From contig JAURVB010000749.1 of NCBI GenBank assembly GCA_033002965.1, positions 58,353-122,352 of the forward strand: a stretch of 64,000 bases of DNA. Direction: 5' to 3'. Source of the DNA: Piper betle (taxonomy: Eukaryota > Streptophyta > Magnoliopsida > Piperales > Piperaceae). Shown one piece after another: positions 24,544 through 35,300 of this stretch. Position numbers and translations under genes: made by a program. Positions within the stretch are counted from its first letter, which is position 1; each line of letters begins with the position of its first letter. The notes under the pieces were generated by a model, which was not told the DNA's origin, searched no databases, and worked only from the letters and a program-made list of their open reading frames with translations.

Positions 24544-25142
24544 CACTCACGAATAAATTGGTCGAATATTATTCAGAATTGGCCGATTTAAATCGGATCG
24601 AAAATGATCCAATTTAAAATTTATGTAGAATCGGGTAAGAATTGATTTTTAGATAAATGATAAAAATACCCTTAATATGATATTAAATAAATTATTTATA
24701 TATGAGTAAAATTAATATTAATATTAAAATTTTAAGACGATAAAAATACCCTTGCATCGCCCTCCCTCCACCAACATTGCCCTTCTCGCTAACCCTATGT
24801 GTTGTCTGCCGCCGTCCCTTCCTCTGCTGTCAGCCCTTACCTTTGCCCTCCCTCCGTTAGTCTGTCGTCGCCCTTGCACGAGGGACAGTCTGGGCCAACG
24901 GGTGGTAGGGCAGGCAGGAGGCACAAGGGGGGGAGAGAGAACAGGGTAAAAAATATAATAAAATATAATACACACAATAATATCAAAATAACATCAATAC
25001 CTAACTTTTATATATTTATGTTGTGAGTTGTCAAATTATTATATATAACCAATTTAGACCGATTTTACTGAACCAATTCGATCTAATTCAGTGACTCCCT
25101 CCAAAACCGATTCTGATTTCAATTCCGATTTCTCCAACTATG
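24544..25142. mobile_element. hAT-like non-autonomous element, copy 1 (diverged)
   Basis: Same family as the copies at 27701 and 30650. It shares the AT-rich right half with 'aataatatcaaaataacatcaatac', 'ttatatatttat' and 'ccgattctgatttcaattcc', and has a GC-rich centre at 24750-24940. The ends are diverged: CACTCACGAATAAATTGG on the left, and CCAACTATG on the right. The flanks GCTTAACC and GCTTAAAT agree at 6 of 8 positions, consistent with an old 8-bp target duplication. Confidence 0.6.
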
Positions 25143-25940
25143 GCTTAAATAGGAGGCCAATAAAATTTTATCTTTTTATTTACATTAATTCACCTACTTT
25201 TACATTTTAAAAAAAATATTAGTTTAAAGATATTTTCAATCTCATTTTGTTATAATTATTTTGATAATTTAGATGAAATGACGAAAACTATTAGATTGAG
25301 TTGAAAATTTACAAATACTATTGTTATTTATTTTATATTTATCTATGTAGATTTTAAATAGTGGAAGTGACTAATTTGTTCCAAATAAAAAATATAGCTC
25401 ATATACTCTAAATGATGTTAGCTCATATATATATATATACATAACTGATATTATAATTAAAACTTTTTTATTAGAAAAAGGTAAAATATTTCTGATATTA
25501 TCAAATGATAGGTAAATTACGTATAACACCCGATAATGGGCCTTAGGCCATAAATAGCTATGGAGCCAAGGGTATTTTAATATAACCACAAATCCAGATC
25601 TGATCCCCATATGCCAAGGTGTGGTAGATCGACCACCCCACCCATATATAATGTTTTTTTTGAAATTTTTTTATAATTTTGGTTGAATTTATATTAATAT
25701 TTACAACAACGATATTTTAGATGGTTCACATTCCCCATTTTTTTGGTAATTAAGCTTGATTTTTCTACTGCCTAATGATATTAAAAAGTAACCATCCCTT
25801 TCTGGCAGACATTTCTTACAATTAAGTTTTCTTATGTACTAATATATGCTAATAATCAATTCCATGGGCCTTTGAACGAGTGACAAATTCACAATTTTTA
25901 CCTATTACACTAATTGAAATTGGTCATGAATCTTCACTTA
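25143..25940. other. Intergenic, nothing recognised
   Basis: AT-rich, with a short (TA)n near 25425-25440. No coding or structural signal. Confidence 0.45.
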
Positions 25941-26002
25941 GGCTCGGTTTGGTTAGCATAAAAAACATATGAATTCTTTAAAGACAATTTCTAAAATTAG
26001 TT

Positions 26003-26056
<54 letters not shown>

Positions 26057-26258
26057 AAAGATGTATAAAAAATTACAAAAGAAATTTTCTCTTTTTACTT
26101 ATGTTGTTTATTAAAATAGTAATAGAGATGGAATTTTCAAAAGGAATTAGTCGATGCGAAGTTTTTATTACTTAAATGTTACTATAAACTACTCTAAAAA
26201 TATAATTTTTTGGTTGAAGATCAATGTTTCTCTTTTATTTATGCCACCAAACAGAGTC
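25941..26258. mobile_element. Tourist-like MITE of about 318 bp
   Basis: Terminal inverted repeats: GGCTCGGTTTGGTTAGCATAAA on the left, and TTTATGCCACCAAACAGAGTC on the right. The flanking trinucleotides are TTA and TTG, close to the TWA target duplication of PIF/Harbinger (Tourist) MITEs. The interior carries a (TA)n(TG)n microsatellite at about 26007-26056. No coding capacity. Confidence 0.65.
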
Positions 26259-27692
26259 TTGAAATGTTTAAGTTAATAAAAAGTTCTTTTGTAACTAAAT
26301 TAGTTTACATAAATTCTTTATATTGTAGTTAATGAATTATTAGTTATAAAACATTAAACCTTATGTCTTATATTATAAATTGTTTTGCGATCTTAAACGC
26401 ATTGGTAAGTTGTAAGTGGAGTGGCGAAGAGCTTCTAGCGGCTGTTATTGTCCTGCTTAGCAGTTTGGAGACTTAAGACTAATTTCAAAAGCTTTTATGT
26501 CATATTAAAAAATTGAAATATAAGTGGACAACACAATGTGCTCGGGCAAAATATTGAGTCGAAGTCCACCCAAAAATATTGGATGAGTATTTGGGGATAA
26601 TAAGACAATGAAAGATGGAAGAAGAAATAGAGAGGGAGGTGTGGAAAATTGTGAAAATATTTTTCTAGGCCAGGCGATGAGAGGCTCTCGCCAGTTCTGT
26701 GTTGTTCAGAGTTTAGACTCCATCGCTCTCGTTTTAATATGAACACATGTCTGTAAATTTAATATGTAAGTCCTTAACCCGAATTAGGAACCGATTCGAG
26801 AGAAGCTGAGAATCTCATCCTTAAAAGACGGGGAACGTTAAATACTTACATATATATAAAAGACGGGAACTTTTGAGTTGCGGTGGTGCGGGTTGTCCAT
26901 GAGGACTGGTCTCGACTGTTAGCCCACCAAAAGGAGGCTTCAAAACTCAAGTTCTTGAACAACTTTCCAACATTAGGTTTTGTATTTGTTAGATGGTTGC
27001 TCATTAGAAATAGAAGAAAATAGACCATGACCAATGCTCATTAAAAATTTAAAACTTGTTCTCGGTCGACTTTTCCTTTTTTTTTTTCTTTTTCTTTTTA
27101 CAATTTATTTAAAGACCAAAATCTCTTCAGGTAACCTTAGTGCCACTATTGTCATTAATTAGGTCTCATTATGTTCAAACAAAATTAAGTAAGATGTCAC
27201 ATTATACGGGACTTATATTATACATAAATTTTAATTTTATAAATAATTTTTTATTAAATAATAAAATAGACTATAATAAATTAATTCACTCCATTGACTT
27301 CATCCATGATATAGAAAATATCTAGCTATCGACCTAACTTGTGGTCCAGTCAAGTAAGATTTATGTGTTGATCCAAGTTGGATGTCACCTACGCCCCATT
27401 TACGTAAGTGGAATTATATAAAGCGGAATATAGTACTGTCTCGCCGCATGCGTGGAACAATTACCGGCCATGCATCTCACCAATATTAGAAGAAAATGAT
27501 ACATGTCATTAAGTAAAGTGGATAATTATTCAAGAGAATACGTTTTATGAGCCTCTTTCAAATAAGCCCATTTAATTTGAAGCCATCTTTTTATTTTATT
27601 TTAGATAGGATAGAAAGAGAGGAGAGAGCTGAGAGAAATCATAGGAGGGATCCTTTGGAGGGGGCTTATAACCATTTTTTCCAACAAGTGAC
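26259..27692. other. Intergenic, nothing recognised
   Basis: AT-rich. The short frames at 26495-26746, 26846-27034, 27140-27325 and 27547-27747 lack any family signature. Confidence 0.45.
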
Positions 27693-27700
27693 ATTGAAAC

Positions 27701-28550
27701 CTCGGATGCACGAATCGGCCGATTTTGTGCGGAATCGGCCTATTTAAATCGGATCGGCGTCACGCCGATCTAATTTCCGAGTCGGCCTCGAATCGGGCCA
27801 TGAATCGGCGATTTTCGGCCGATTCCGACTGATTTAATTCGGAATCGGAATCGACTGATTTAAATCGGAATCGGTTTTTTTAGGAAACTACCAAAATACC
27901 CTAGGTATGATTTTTATTAAATTATTTAAGCATGGGTAAAATGGTAATTTGGATTTTAAAAACCTAAAATCAAACCCGCTCCCCCCACGCCGCCGCCCCG
28001 TTTCCACCCTCCGCCGTACGTCCCCGACTCCGAGCTCGCAGCCGACCGGGCTGCCGACCTCACCGCCGACCTCGCAACGTTGCCGCCGACGTGTGGCCGG
28101 ACCGAATCGGGCTGTGACGCACGAATCGCCACCTGCTTCGGGCCGCCGACTGTTCGTCCGACCGGGCTGCCGACATCCTCCGACATCGCCGCCGAGACTC
28201 GCCGCCGACCGGCGGCGGCGGGGGGGGGGGTAAAGAGTGGCATTCTCATAATTAAAAGTTGACTCGAGTCTAACTCGAGTAAAAAATAATAATTAATTCT
28301 AAATAATTTAAAAAAAATCTTAAAAAATATTTAAAAATATCATAAACTATAATACATAGAATAATATCAAAATAACATCAATACCCAATTTTAATATATT
28401 TATATTATAAATTATCAAATTATTATATATGACCGATTAAATTAATTTGGACCGATTCAACTGAACCGATTCTTGGCCGATTCAGACCGATTTCGATTCC
28501 GATTCCAACTCACTGAAAAACCGATTCCGATTCCGATTCATGCAACCACG
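27701..28550. mobile_element. hAT-like non-autonomous element, copy 2
   Basis: An 850-bp element flanked by a perfect 8-bp target duplication, ATTGAAAC, at 27693-27700 and 28551-28558. The terminal inverted repeats are CTCGGATGCACGAATCGG on the left and CCGATTCATGCAACCACG on the right. Subterminal regions are packed with variants of AATCGGCCGATT. The centre, 27970-28230, is very GC-rich with CCG/CGG triplets. Its open frames (Arg/Pro-rich on either strand) are compositional, not genes. An 8-bp duplication plus short inverted ends indicates hAT transposition. Confidence 0.85.
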
Positions 28551-28809
28551 ATTGAAACCGCCTTACACTGAGTAATTAGTAGGCTCAAAGCCATTCAGAA
28601 GTTTAACCACTATTCCACTAATTGTGGGCAGCCTAGCGCGTACGTTGACCAAGGGCATGAAAGATTGCAAGGATAAAAAGTCACAAGCCACATACATGGA
28701 TTAACGAACTGATCAAGAGCTTATTGATCTACAAGAAGTCGATCGATTCAACATCATTATTTAACGCCATAATCAGTTAACACGAACGCAAGATCACATG
28801 GTGAGCTAC

Positions 28810-29601
28810 TTAATTAGGATAGACGATGGACTTCCTATAAGAACCAGCAGACCTGATCTGCTTCGCTCCCTGATCAACAGGGAAGTAGAAAGGATATATC
28901 TCATACCGAATCTTGCAGCTACTGTAAAGAACTTGACAACCGACCGCATACGGGCAAAAGCTCGGGTACCTTGCGATGGCAATCGACAAACACTGCGCAC
29001 AGTCCAGTTGAGACAAATCCCCATTGCACTGCACCATCCCATAGAGAGTGATAAAAGGCGAGAACTGCACCTTCTCTTTGCCCAAACCACTGCTATTGGG
29101 CACCAACGCTTGCCTCCTCACCCTCCCCATCAACTTTCCAACGCTTTTGCTAAAATTATTTGCATCGCTAGCGTTCTCGACGTTGTAGAGAAAGATGCCA
29201 TAGCCGGTGTCCAACCTACCGATGAAATCTTCAACGCCGTAGCGGACGAAGCAGTAGTCGTACCAGACCCTGGCGTCGTCACCGTCTGCGCAGGATTGCT
29301 TGAAGTGGTTGGAAGCGTCGTCGAGGCATTGCTTGCAGTCAGTGGCGCTGACATCGCCTCTGCACTGGGCCAGTCCGTATGTCTTCTTCTTTCCTTCGCC
29401 TACCACCGAAGTAGCAAAGTTGGTGGCTGGAGCTTTTGCAGATAGCTCGGCTAGGACTTTGGCGACGTCGGATTTGTTGATAGTGGAGTTCTGGGCTCGG
29501 TTGCATAGCTGTCCAATTGATGGGTCTGCACCGATGACTGCTGGAAGAAGGATTGTGAAGGTAAAATATAAGAAGAGCAAACTGTAAAATAGGAGCTTCA
29601 T
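28810..29601 (-). CDS. Secreted double-DUF26 cysteine-rich repeat protein (CRRSP)
   Basis: Single-exon gene for 263 residues. An N-terminal hydrophobic signal peptide covers about residues 1-24, with likely cleavage near AVIG/ADPS. Two DUF26 (Gnk2/stress-antifung) domains follow. Each carries the C-X8-C-X2-C signature: Cys80-Cys89-Cys92 in the first, and Cys192-Cys201-Cys204 in the second. There is no transmembrane segment after the second domain, so the product should be apoplastic rather than a receptor kinase or a plasmodesmata-located protein. The family includes ginkbilobin-like mannose-binding antifungal proteins. The activity of this member is unknown. The ATG follows a plausible leader and TATA box. 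The frame is intact, and the start was chosen as the Met opening the signal peptide. A CRK-like kinase without this ectodomain lies about 12 kb away on the other strand. Confidence 0.92.
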   Translation of the reverse strand: MKLLFYSLLFLYFTFTILLPAVIGADPSIGQLCNRAQNSTINKSDVAKVLAELSAKAPATNFATSVVGEGKKKTYGLAQCRGDVSATDCKQCLDDASNHFKQSCADGDDARVWYDYCFVRYGVEDFIGRLDTGYGIFLYNVENASDANNFSKSVGKLMGRVRRQALVPNSSGLGKEKVQFSPFITLYGMVQCNGDLSQLDCAQCLSIAIARYPSFCPYAVGCQVLYSSCKIRYEIYPFYFPVDQGAKQIRSAGSYRKSIVYPN

Positions 29602-29694
29602 AGCTTCAAATATTACTTTTGATGGATTTACCAGACAAGTTCTTGTGCTACCTAGCTATAAGTGATCATGAGGTTCTTGTCATTGCACTCTACG

Positions 29695-29705
29695 GATATA
29701 TAGAA
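29695..29705 (-). promoter_or_regulatory. TATA box of the CRRSP gene
   Basis: The minus strand reads TCTATATATCC about 95 bases upstream of the CRRSP ATG. This spacing fits a TATA box with a leader of roughly 65 nt. Confidence 0.6.
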
Positions 29706-30641
29706 GGTGGTGTGGCGGCCACTTTGATCCAACGTAATTGCTTGTAATTGTCGACTTGTAGCTGGCTTGCTTTTGAGATGAGAGCATGAAGTCGTCCTGC
29801 AATAATTAAAACAAGGTCCATTCTGAAAAGAACGTGTCCAAGACAGCCATTTTTGTTGAACTATTTTGTTTTTCTGGATTTGTTGAACTATTGAATTGAC
29901 CTAGTTGGCTGTTCTTCTAGAAAACCAACTTCGATGCAAAAGATTGAACTCGTAAAAACAAAAACAAAAAACAAAAAAAACAAAAAAGGGGAAGAAGAGA
30001 AGTTCAATGACCAACGGGCCCATGAAATTAAAGTCAACAAAAGTGGCCAAAGACTGGTCAGCTAAATTCTTCCTCGGTGCACTTGAGCCTAACAGGAATA
30101 TCATTTCTCTAAAGCAAATTCTTAGGTTATATCTATATCACAATATCCTACAAAGAAGACAAACATTCCAAATAATAAAGAGCACACTATTGTACCCATG
30201 CACTTCATGATATTCCCAGAAATATGCGAGCATTCTACACAAATAAGTACATCTAATATAAATAAAGAAATAAATTATTAAATTGTTACCCACTTGTTGG
30301 AGATGTTTGTTAAGAAATTATGATGAATGGAAGTGGCACCTTGTTGTTTATATTGTATTCGTAGTAATGATCAAAAAAGAATATTTCATTATCGGTTTGG
30401 TTGTAATTTGGTTGGTGGAAAAGATCTTATAATTTGAGAATATTATTTGTTAAAAATTTTATTATTATTAATTATGAGTGAAAAAACTTTTTGAGTATTA
30501 TTTATCAAAAATTTTGTTGTTATCTAAATATTTATTGATATTTTTTTAGATTATTTATTTGTTAGAAAGCGGAGACGTCATGCTAGAAAACATCTCCGTT
30601 TTCAATGAGAAGGTGGATCCGTAGGTGAGCAGAGATACAGG
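29706..30641. other. Upstream region of CRRSP and intergenic DNA
   Basis: Promoter side of the CRRSP gene, with a poly(A)/AAAC-rich stretch at 29957-29990. No gene is seen. Confidence 0.45.
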
Positions 30642-30649
30642 CTTTAAAC

Positions 30650-31457
30650 CAGTGTTGTGAAAATCGCTGATTCTGAATCGGAATCGGCCGATTCTACTTG
30701 GATCGGTAGGAAACCAATTCAAAAACTATTTGAATCGATTTCATCCGAATCGGTCCGTGAATTGGCTGATTCGAGCCGATTTTGACCGACTCGAACCGAT
30801 TCTGGAATCGGCCCAAATCGACCGATTTTGGACAGTGGCGATAGATGGCGAGCGGCGACGGCAGGGCAGGGTGGGGGGCAGGGAGTGGTGACAGCGAGCG
30901 GCGACAGGGGGGCTTGGTGGGGGGCAGGGAGGAGGAGCTAGAGGGGTAGGGGGCGGGGAGGCGGGGTGGGGCGGCGGCGGCAGGGAGGGACAGAGCACGA
31001 CTGGCTAGGGGAGGCAGGGCACGGTGGGCGCAGGGCGGGGCGGGGAGCGGGGTGGGCATAGGGGGAGGGGGGCGCGGTGACGGCGACGGCAGCGACGATA
31101 GGAAAGGAGGAAGGCGGATGCAGGAGAGAACAGGCGAAGGGGAAAGAAATACCTGTGGTGGCATTCTCGTAATTAAAACTTGACTCGTGTCGGAATCAAA
31201 TGAAAAATAATAACTAACTCTAAATAATTCAAAAAAAATCTTAAAAAATAAAAAAAATATCATAAAATAGAATACATACAATAATATCAAAATGACATCA
31301 ATATCTAATTTTTATATATTTATATTATGAGTTATTAAATTATTATATATGACCGATTCAACTGGACTAATTTATGTCCACTTTAGGCCAATTCCGATTT
31401 AGATTCCGACTCCCTCAAAAACCGATTTCGATTCTAATTCCGATTTTTGCAACCACG
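30650..31457. mobile_element. hAT-like non-autonomous element, copy 3
   Basis: An 808-bp element flanked by a perfect 8-bp target duplication, CTTTAAAC, at 30642-30649 and 31458-31465. The left end is CAGTGTTGTGAAAATCG (CAGTG is a classical hAT start). The right end is CGATTTTTGCAACCACG. It shares the AATCGGAATCGG subterminal blocks and AT-rich right half with copies 1 and 2. Its centre at 30830-31130 is G-rich on the plus strand. The Pro-rich minus-strand frames there are compositional. Confidence 0.87.
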
Positions 31458-31465
31458 CTTTAAAC

Positions 31466-32346
31466 TAGTGCATATTTATATCTAAGTATGAGAAAAAATT
31501 TAAGAAGCGGCTCAAAAAGAAGCATCTTGAAAGCCCATTAATAAAAAAACTCATTGATTGTTATAAAAAAATAGCTACCCATTAAGTTTGGTAACCAACT
31601 ACCCATTATCTATATCTTTACAAAACATTAGAATTTTTTATTGGTGGGCTTTTAAGGGGCTTCTTATTTTTGTAGTTGTTTCTTTAAAAATTTTCCGCTG
31701 GGCACTCCACAAGAGCAATGCTGAGATATAGTAAATTATCATTTAATATATATACCAAGAATGAAAGAGAACCTTAACTGGCTATTTTTAAAAATTCAGA
31801 AATCATATTCCACTTCCCCCATAATTTAGTTGTCATACAGTCAGAGATCATCATGAGTGTAGTTTTGCCATGGTTTCAATTATATCATCACGAGTCACTG
31901 GGGTTTGTTTAGTTGGCATAAAAGTAATTAAATGAATTAAAATTTTCAAAATATTTTACTAAAAATAGTTTTACTAGTATTTCATATAAAAAAATTGAGT
32001 GGGTTAGTTTCTCTACAAATTAAATATGACCACATTCAAATAAGAATATAAAATAAACATCATAATTATTTCTAAATAGGCCACTATGTGTTCTCCCATG
32101 TGCAAATAATTTCTCATGTTTTTCTTATCTTAAGAGATAAGAAAATAGGGATTTTCTTTGCACATAGGGCACTAACCAACTTGGAAATAATTATAACTAG
32201 GCTGATACCAGCACATAATTTTTATTAAATTATATATCTTATTTTATTCAAGTTATTTTTAATCTCTAATCGAAGTTTTTTAGAACTAATCATAGTTGAG
32301 ATTTTTTTGTTAAATCAGTCCTTTATTTATCAATTTTAATGGAAAT
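31466..32346. other. Intergenic, nothing recognised
   Basis: AT-rich. A 'tttgtttagttggcataaaag' block near 31907 resembles the end of the MITE at 25941, but I could not find its partner end. Confidence 0.4.
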
Positions 32347-32351
32347 GTTCC

Positions 32352-35300
32352 TGTAAAACCCACGACTCGAGTCAGGGTTTTATAGTCGTTAGCCGGTTTG
32401 TTTGACCGTAGTTTGAGTCGGTTCAGCTTTCAGAACACGTGTGCGGGGCCGAGGCCGACCGTGCGCACGTGCTATGAGGGTTTATGTATACCCAAGTATC
32501 GATGATAGCGTCAGATACGCGTCAGTAGACTGAGTTATCAGTAGATATGAGAGTATACAGTTGATGATTTTATTTTATTTTTATGTTGTGACTGTAGAAT
32601 TAGTTTAGGCCGAATAACGCATTAGGACGCGTTAGATGGTATTCGGGTGGGTTATTAGTTATATGACATGTCATTTGGATGTTGTGATATTTTATTTGAT
32701 TTTATGGGATTTTTCCCAATTTTTTAGATTTTTCTAGGATTTATTTCGAGTCCGTTATCATTCTTGACTCAAGCCGGTGTCGAGTCAAGTCTTATTTACA
32801 ACTTTGCACCCCCTATACTTCTCATCTTCCTCCCCCCACCCGTATTTTCACCGCCGCCGCCCCTAAGATTTTTCCACCTCCGTCAATGCCACCTCGCCGC
32901 CGGTCGAAGCCGCCCAGCCCGTCCATGCCATCGCCTTGCCGCCTCAACCACGCCCGGCCGCACTCGACGCCGCCGTTGGTGGCCATCGCCGCCGCGGCTG
33001 CCCTCGTCGTCACCACCATTGGGTTCAGCACAGTGCTAACCCCTACTTCCGATTGCCTCGCCGGAGCAGTCACTGGAAAACCATCGAAGCTGCCGGAAAA
33101 CCGCCGGCATAGTCGTCTGAAAACCGCCGACTCGCCTTACCGCCTTCGTTCGTCGGCACCGATTTCAGGGCCAATCGCGAAGGTGGTTCTTCTTCTCTTT
33201 TTGAATTATTACATACATGTTGTGGTCATAGTAGCATATTAGAATTAATTTTATTAACTTCATGTTTTTAGTTTAATTAATCGTGATTATGATAAACAAG
33301 TGATGATTAGCGTAAATTGTGTTGTATGATGTGAATGCTTAGTAATGAAATTGTTAGTAAACCATTGAATAGTTAATTAAATGCTTGTTAACTTTAAACC
33401 ATTGTCGCCTAATTAGAATAGGTATGCTTTGAAATTGGAATTAAAAGTGCTAGGTAATAAGTAACATATGAAATGATAAAATTATTAACTTGTTTGACAA
33501 TTAGAGATGTAGGGTAATTGTCGAGATAATCGTCATGTTTGAGTAGATGATTGTATGCATGTGGATATATTAGTTATATAGGCGTGCATCATATATGTAT
33601 GGGCGTTAGTAAATAGTTATGTTTATGTAGGTTTGTTGCAGGAGCTCGCCGTCTAGGCACGAGACTGAGCTTGGAGCTTCTGACCGGTCCGTTAGGACAC
33701 GCTTCTCGGGTTTTATTGCTCCATTCTATCGGTGATTTGATTTATTGATCGTAGGACGTGTCAGGTGGATGATTTATTGGACCCCACCTAACACGGGTCA
33801 CCTGGTCGATGTTTTTCGGAATTAATAACCCTCGAGAATGAGATCCCTCGAGTTTGTTTTTGAAAATAAGATCCACCTCAAGTTGCCTTCGGGCCTATTA
33901 TAATAAATCCCAACCCAGCCCTATAAATAGTTTTATCGAGTTTTCAGTGAGACAAAAGAAAATGAGTCGACTGCACGTACCATGAGCGGATGTCGTGCCA
34001 GTCAAAGTGGGCTCTGGATTAGTGCCAGCGGACTGTTCCATTCCCGAGGGATCCTGTAAAACCCACGATTCGAGTCAGGGTTTTATATTCAAAACCGGTC
34101 GGTTCGACCGTTATTTTTGAGTCGAGTCAGTTTCAGAACACGTGCATTGAGTCGACGCCGGTCGCGTGTATGAGCTATGAGGGTCATGCGTACCCAAGTA
34201 TACGATGATGACGTCATGAACACAGCAGAAAAGATTGAGTTATCAAAGTATATGAAGGCATGTAGTTTATTTTTTTATTATTATATATATATAGTGGATC
34301 GTAGAATTAGTGTTAGGCCGTTTATCGCGTTAGGACACATTATGGGCAGTTTGGGTGGGTTGATAGTCTTAGAGCATATCATTATGTTGTTTTAGTGTTT
34401 GTTTGATTTTATAGAATTTTTCCCGATTTTTATGGATTTTTTTAGGATTTACCTCGAGTTAGTTATGATACTTGACTCGAGCCAGAAACGAGTCAAGTAT
34501 TATTTACGACTATACCACCACACACCCCCCGCGCCCTTCTTTTCTTCCCCAAACTCTCGCGCCGCGCCGCCCTGTTCGTACGCCACCGCCGCCGCTGCCG
34601 GCGCCGCCCGGCCGCCGATAGTCACTGCCCAGCCCGGCGACGACGTTGTCATGCTGCCCCAACCAAGTCTGGCCCCCATCGGACTGTCGCGACGTGGGGA
34701 AGCCACGCTGCACCCGCGTTGCGCTTCCATCGCCGATTTCACCGCCGGCGACCAGTGCCGCCGTGATCAGTCGGTCGCTTCAGCACCCTCAGCCTTCCAG
34801 CGACCTTCCCATACTGGAACGGAGGCCATCGCCACCATGGCCAGCCGGATCTAGCCACCCATCGCCGCTGGCTCTGTTTTGCCATTTTTCGGCAAGTCGC
34901 CACCTCCGTTGACCGCGTCGACCTCGTAGATGAGTTGGGCTCGCCGAGCCGGTTCCGAGGGTACCCAACACGACCACTTTCTGGCCAATAGATGCTGACG
35001 ATTGTCGCCGGAAACCACCGGAAGCCGCCGGAAAAACCAGAATTTCTGGAACTCACTGGAATTCACCGGATCTTCAGCGGGGCTCACCCAGTCGAGCCCA
35101 AGCGAGCTTCAGACGACGATGACCGCCGAATTTGAGTTCCGAGACACGTGACGGAACCCTAACCGTTGTCGATTGTCGACAACGTGAGGTATAATTACCT
35201 CCGATTGAGTTATTTAAAATTGATTATGATTGTTAGTATAACATGCTAGAATTGAATAATTGTCATGATAAATGTATGAGTATGAATGTAGTGATGAGTG

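Noticed and set aside
28798..29445. 215-residue plus-strand frame
   Set aside because: Antisense of the CRRSP gene, whose signal peptide and two C-X8-C-X2-C motifs are on the minus strand.
30694..31290. 198-residue Pro-rich minus-strand frame
   Set aside because: It lies entirely inside the hAT-like element and reflects its G-rich centre.
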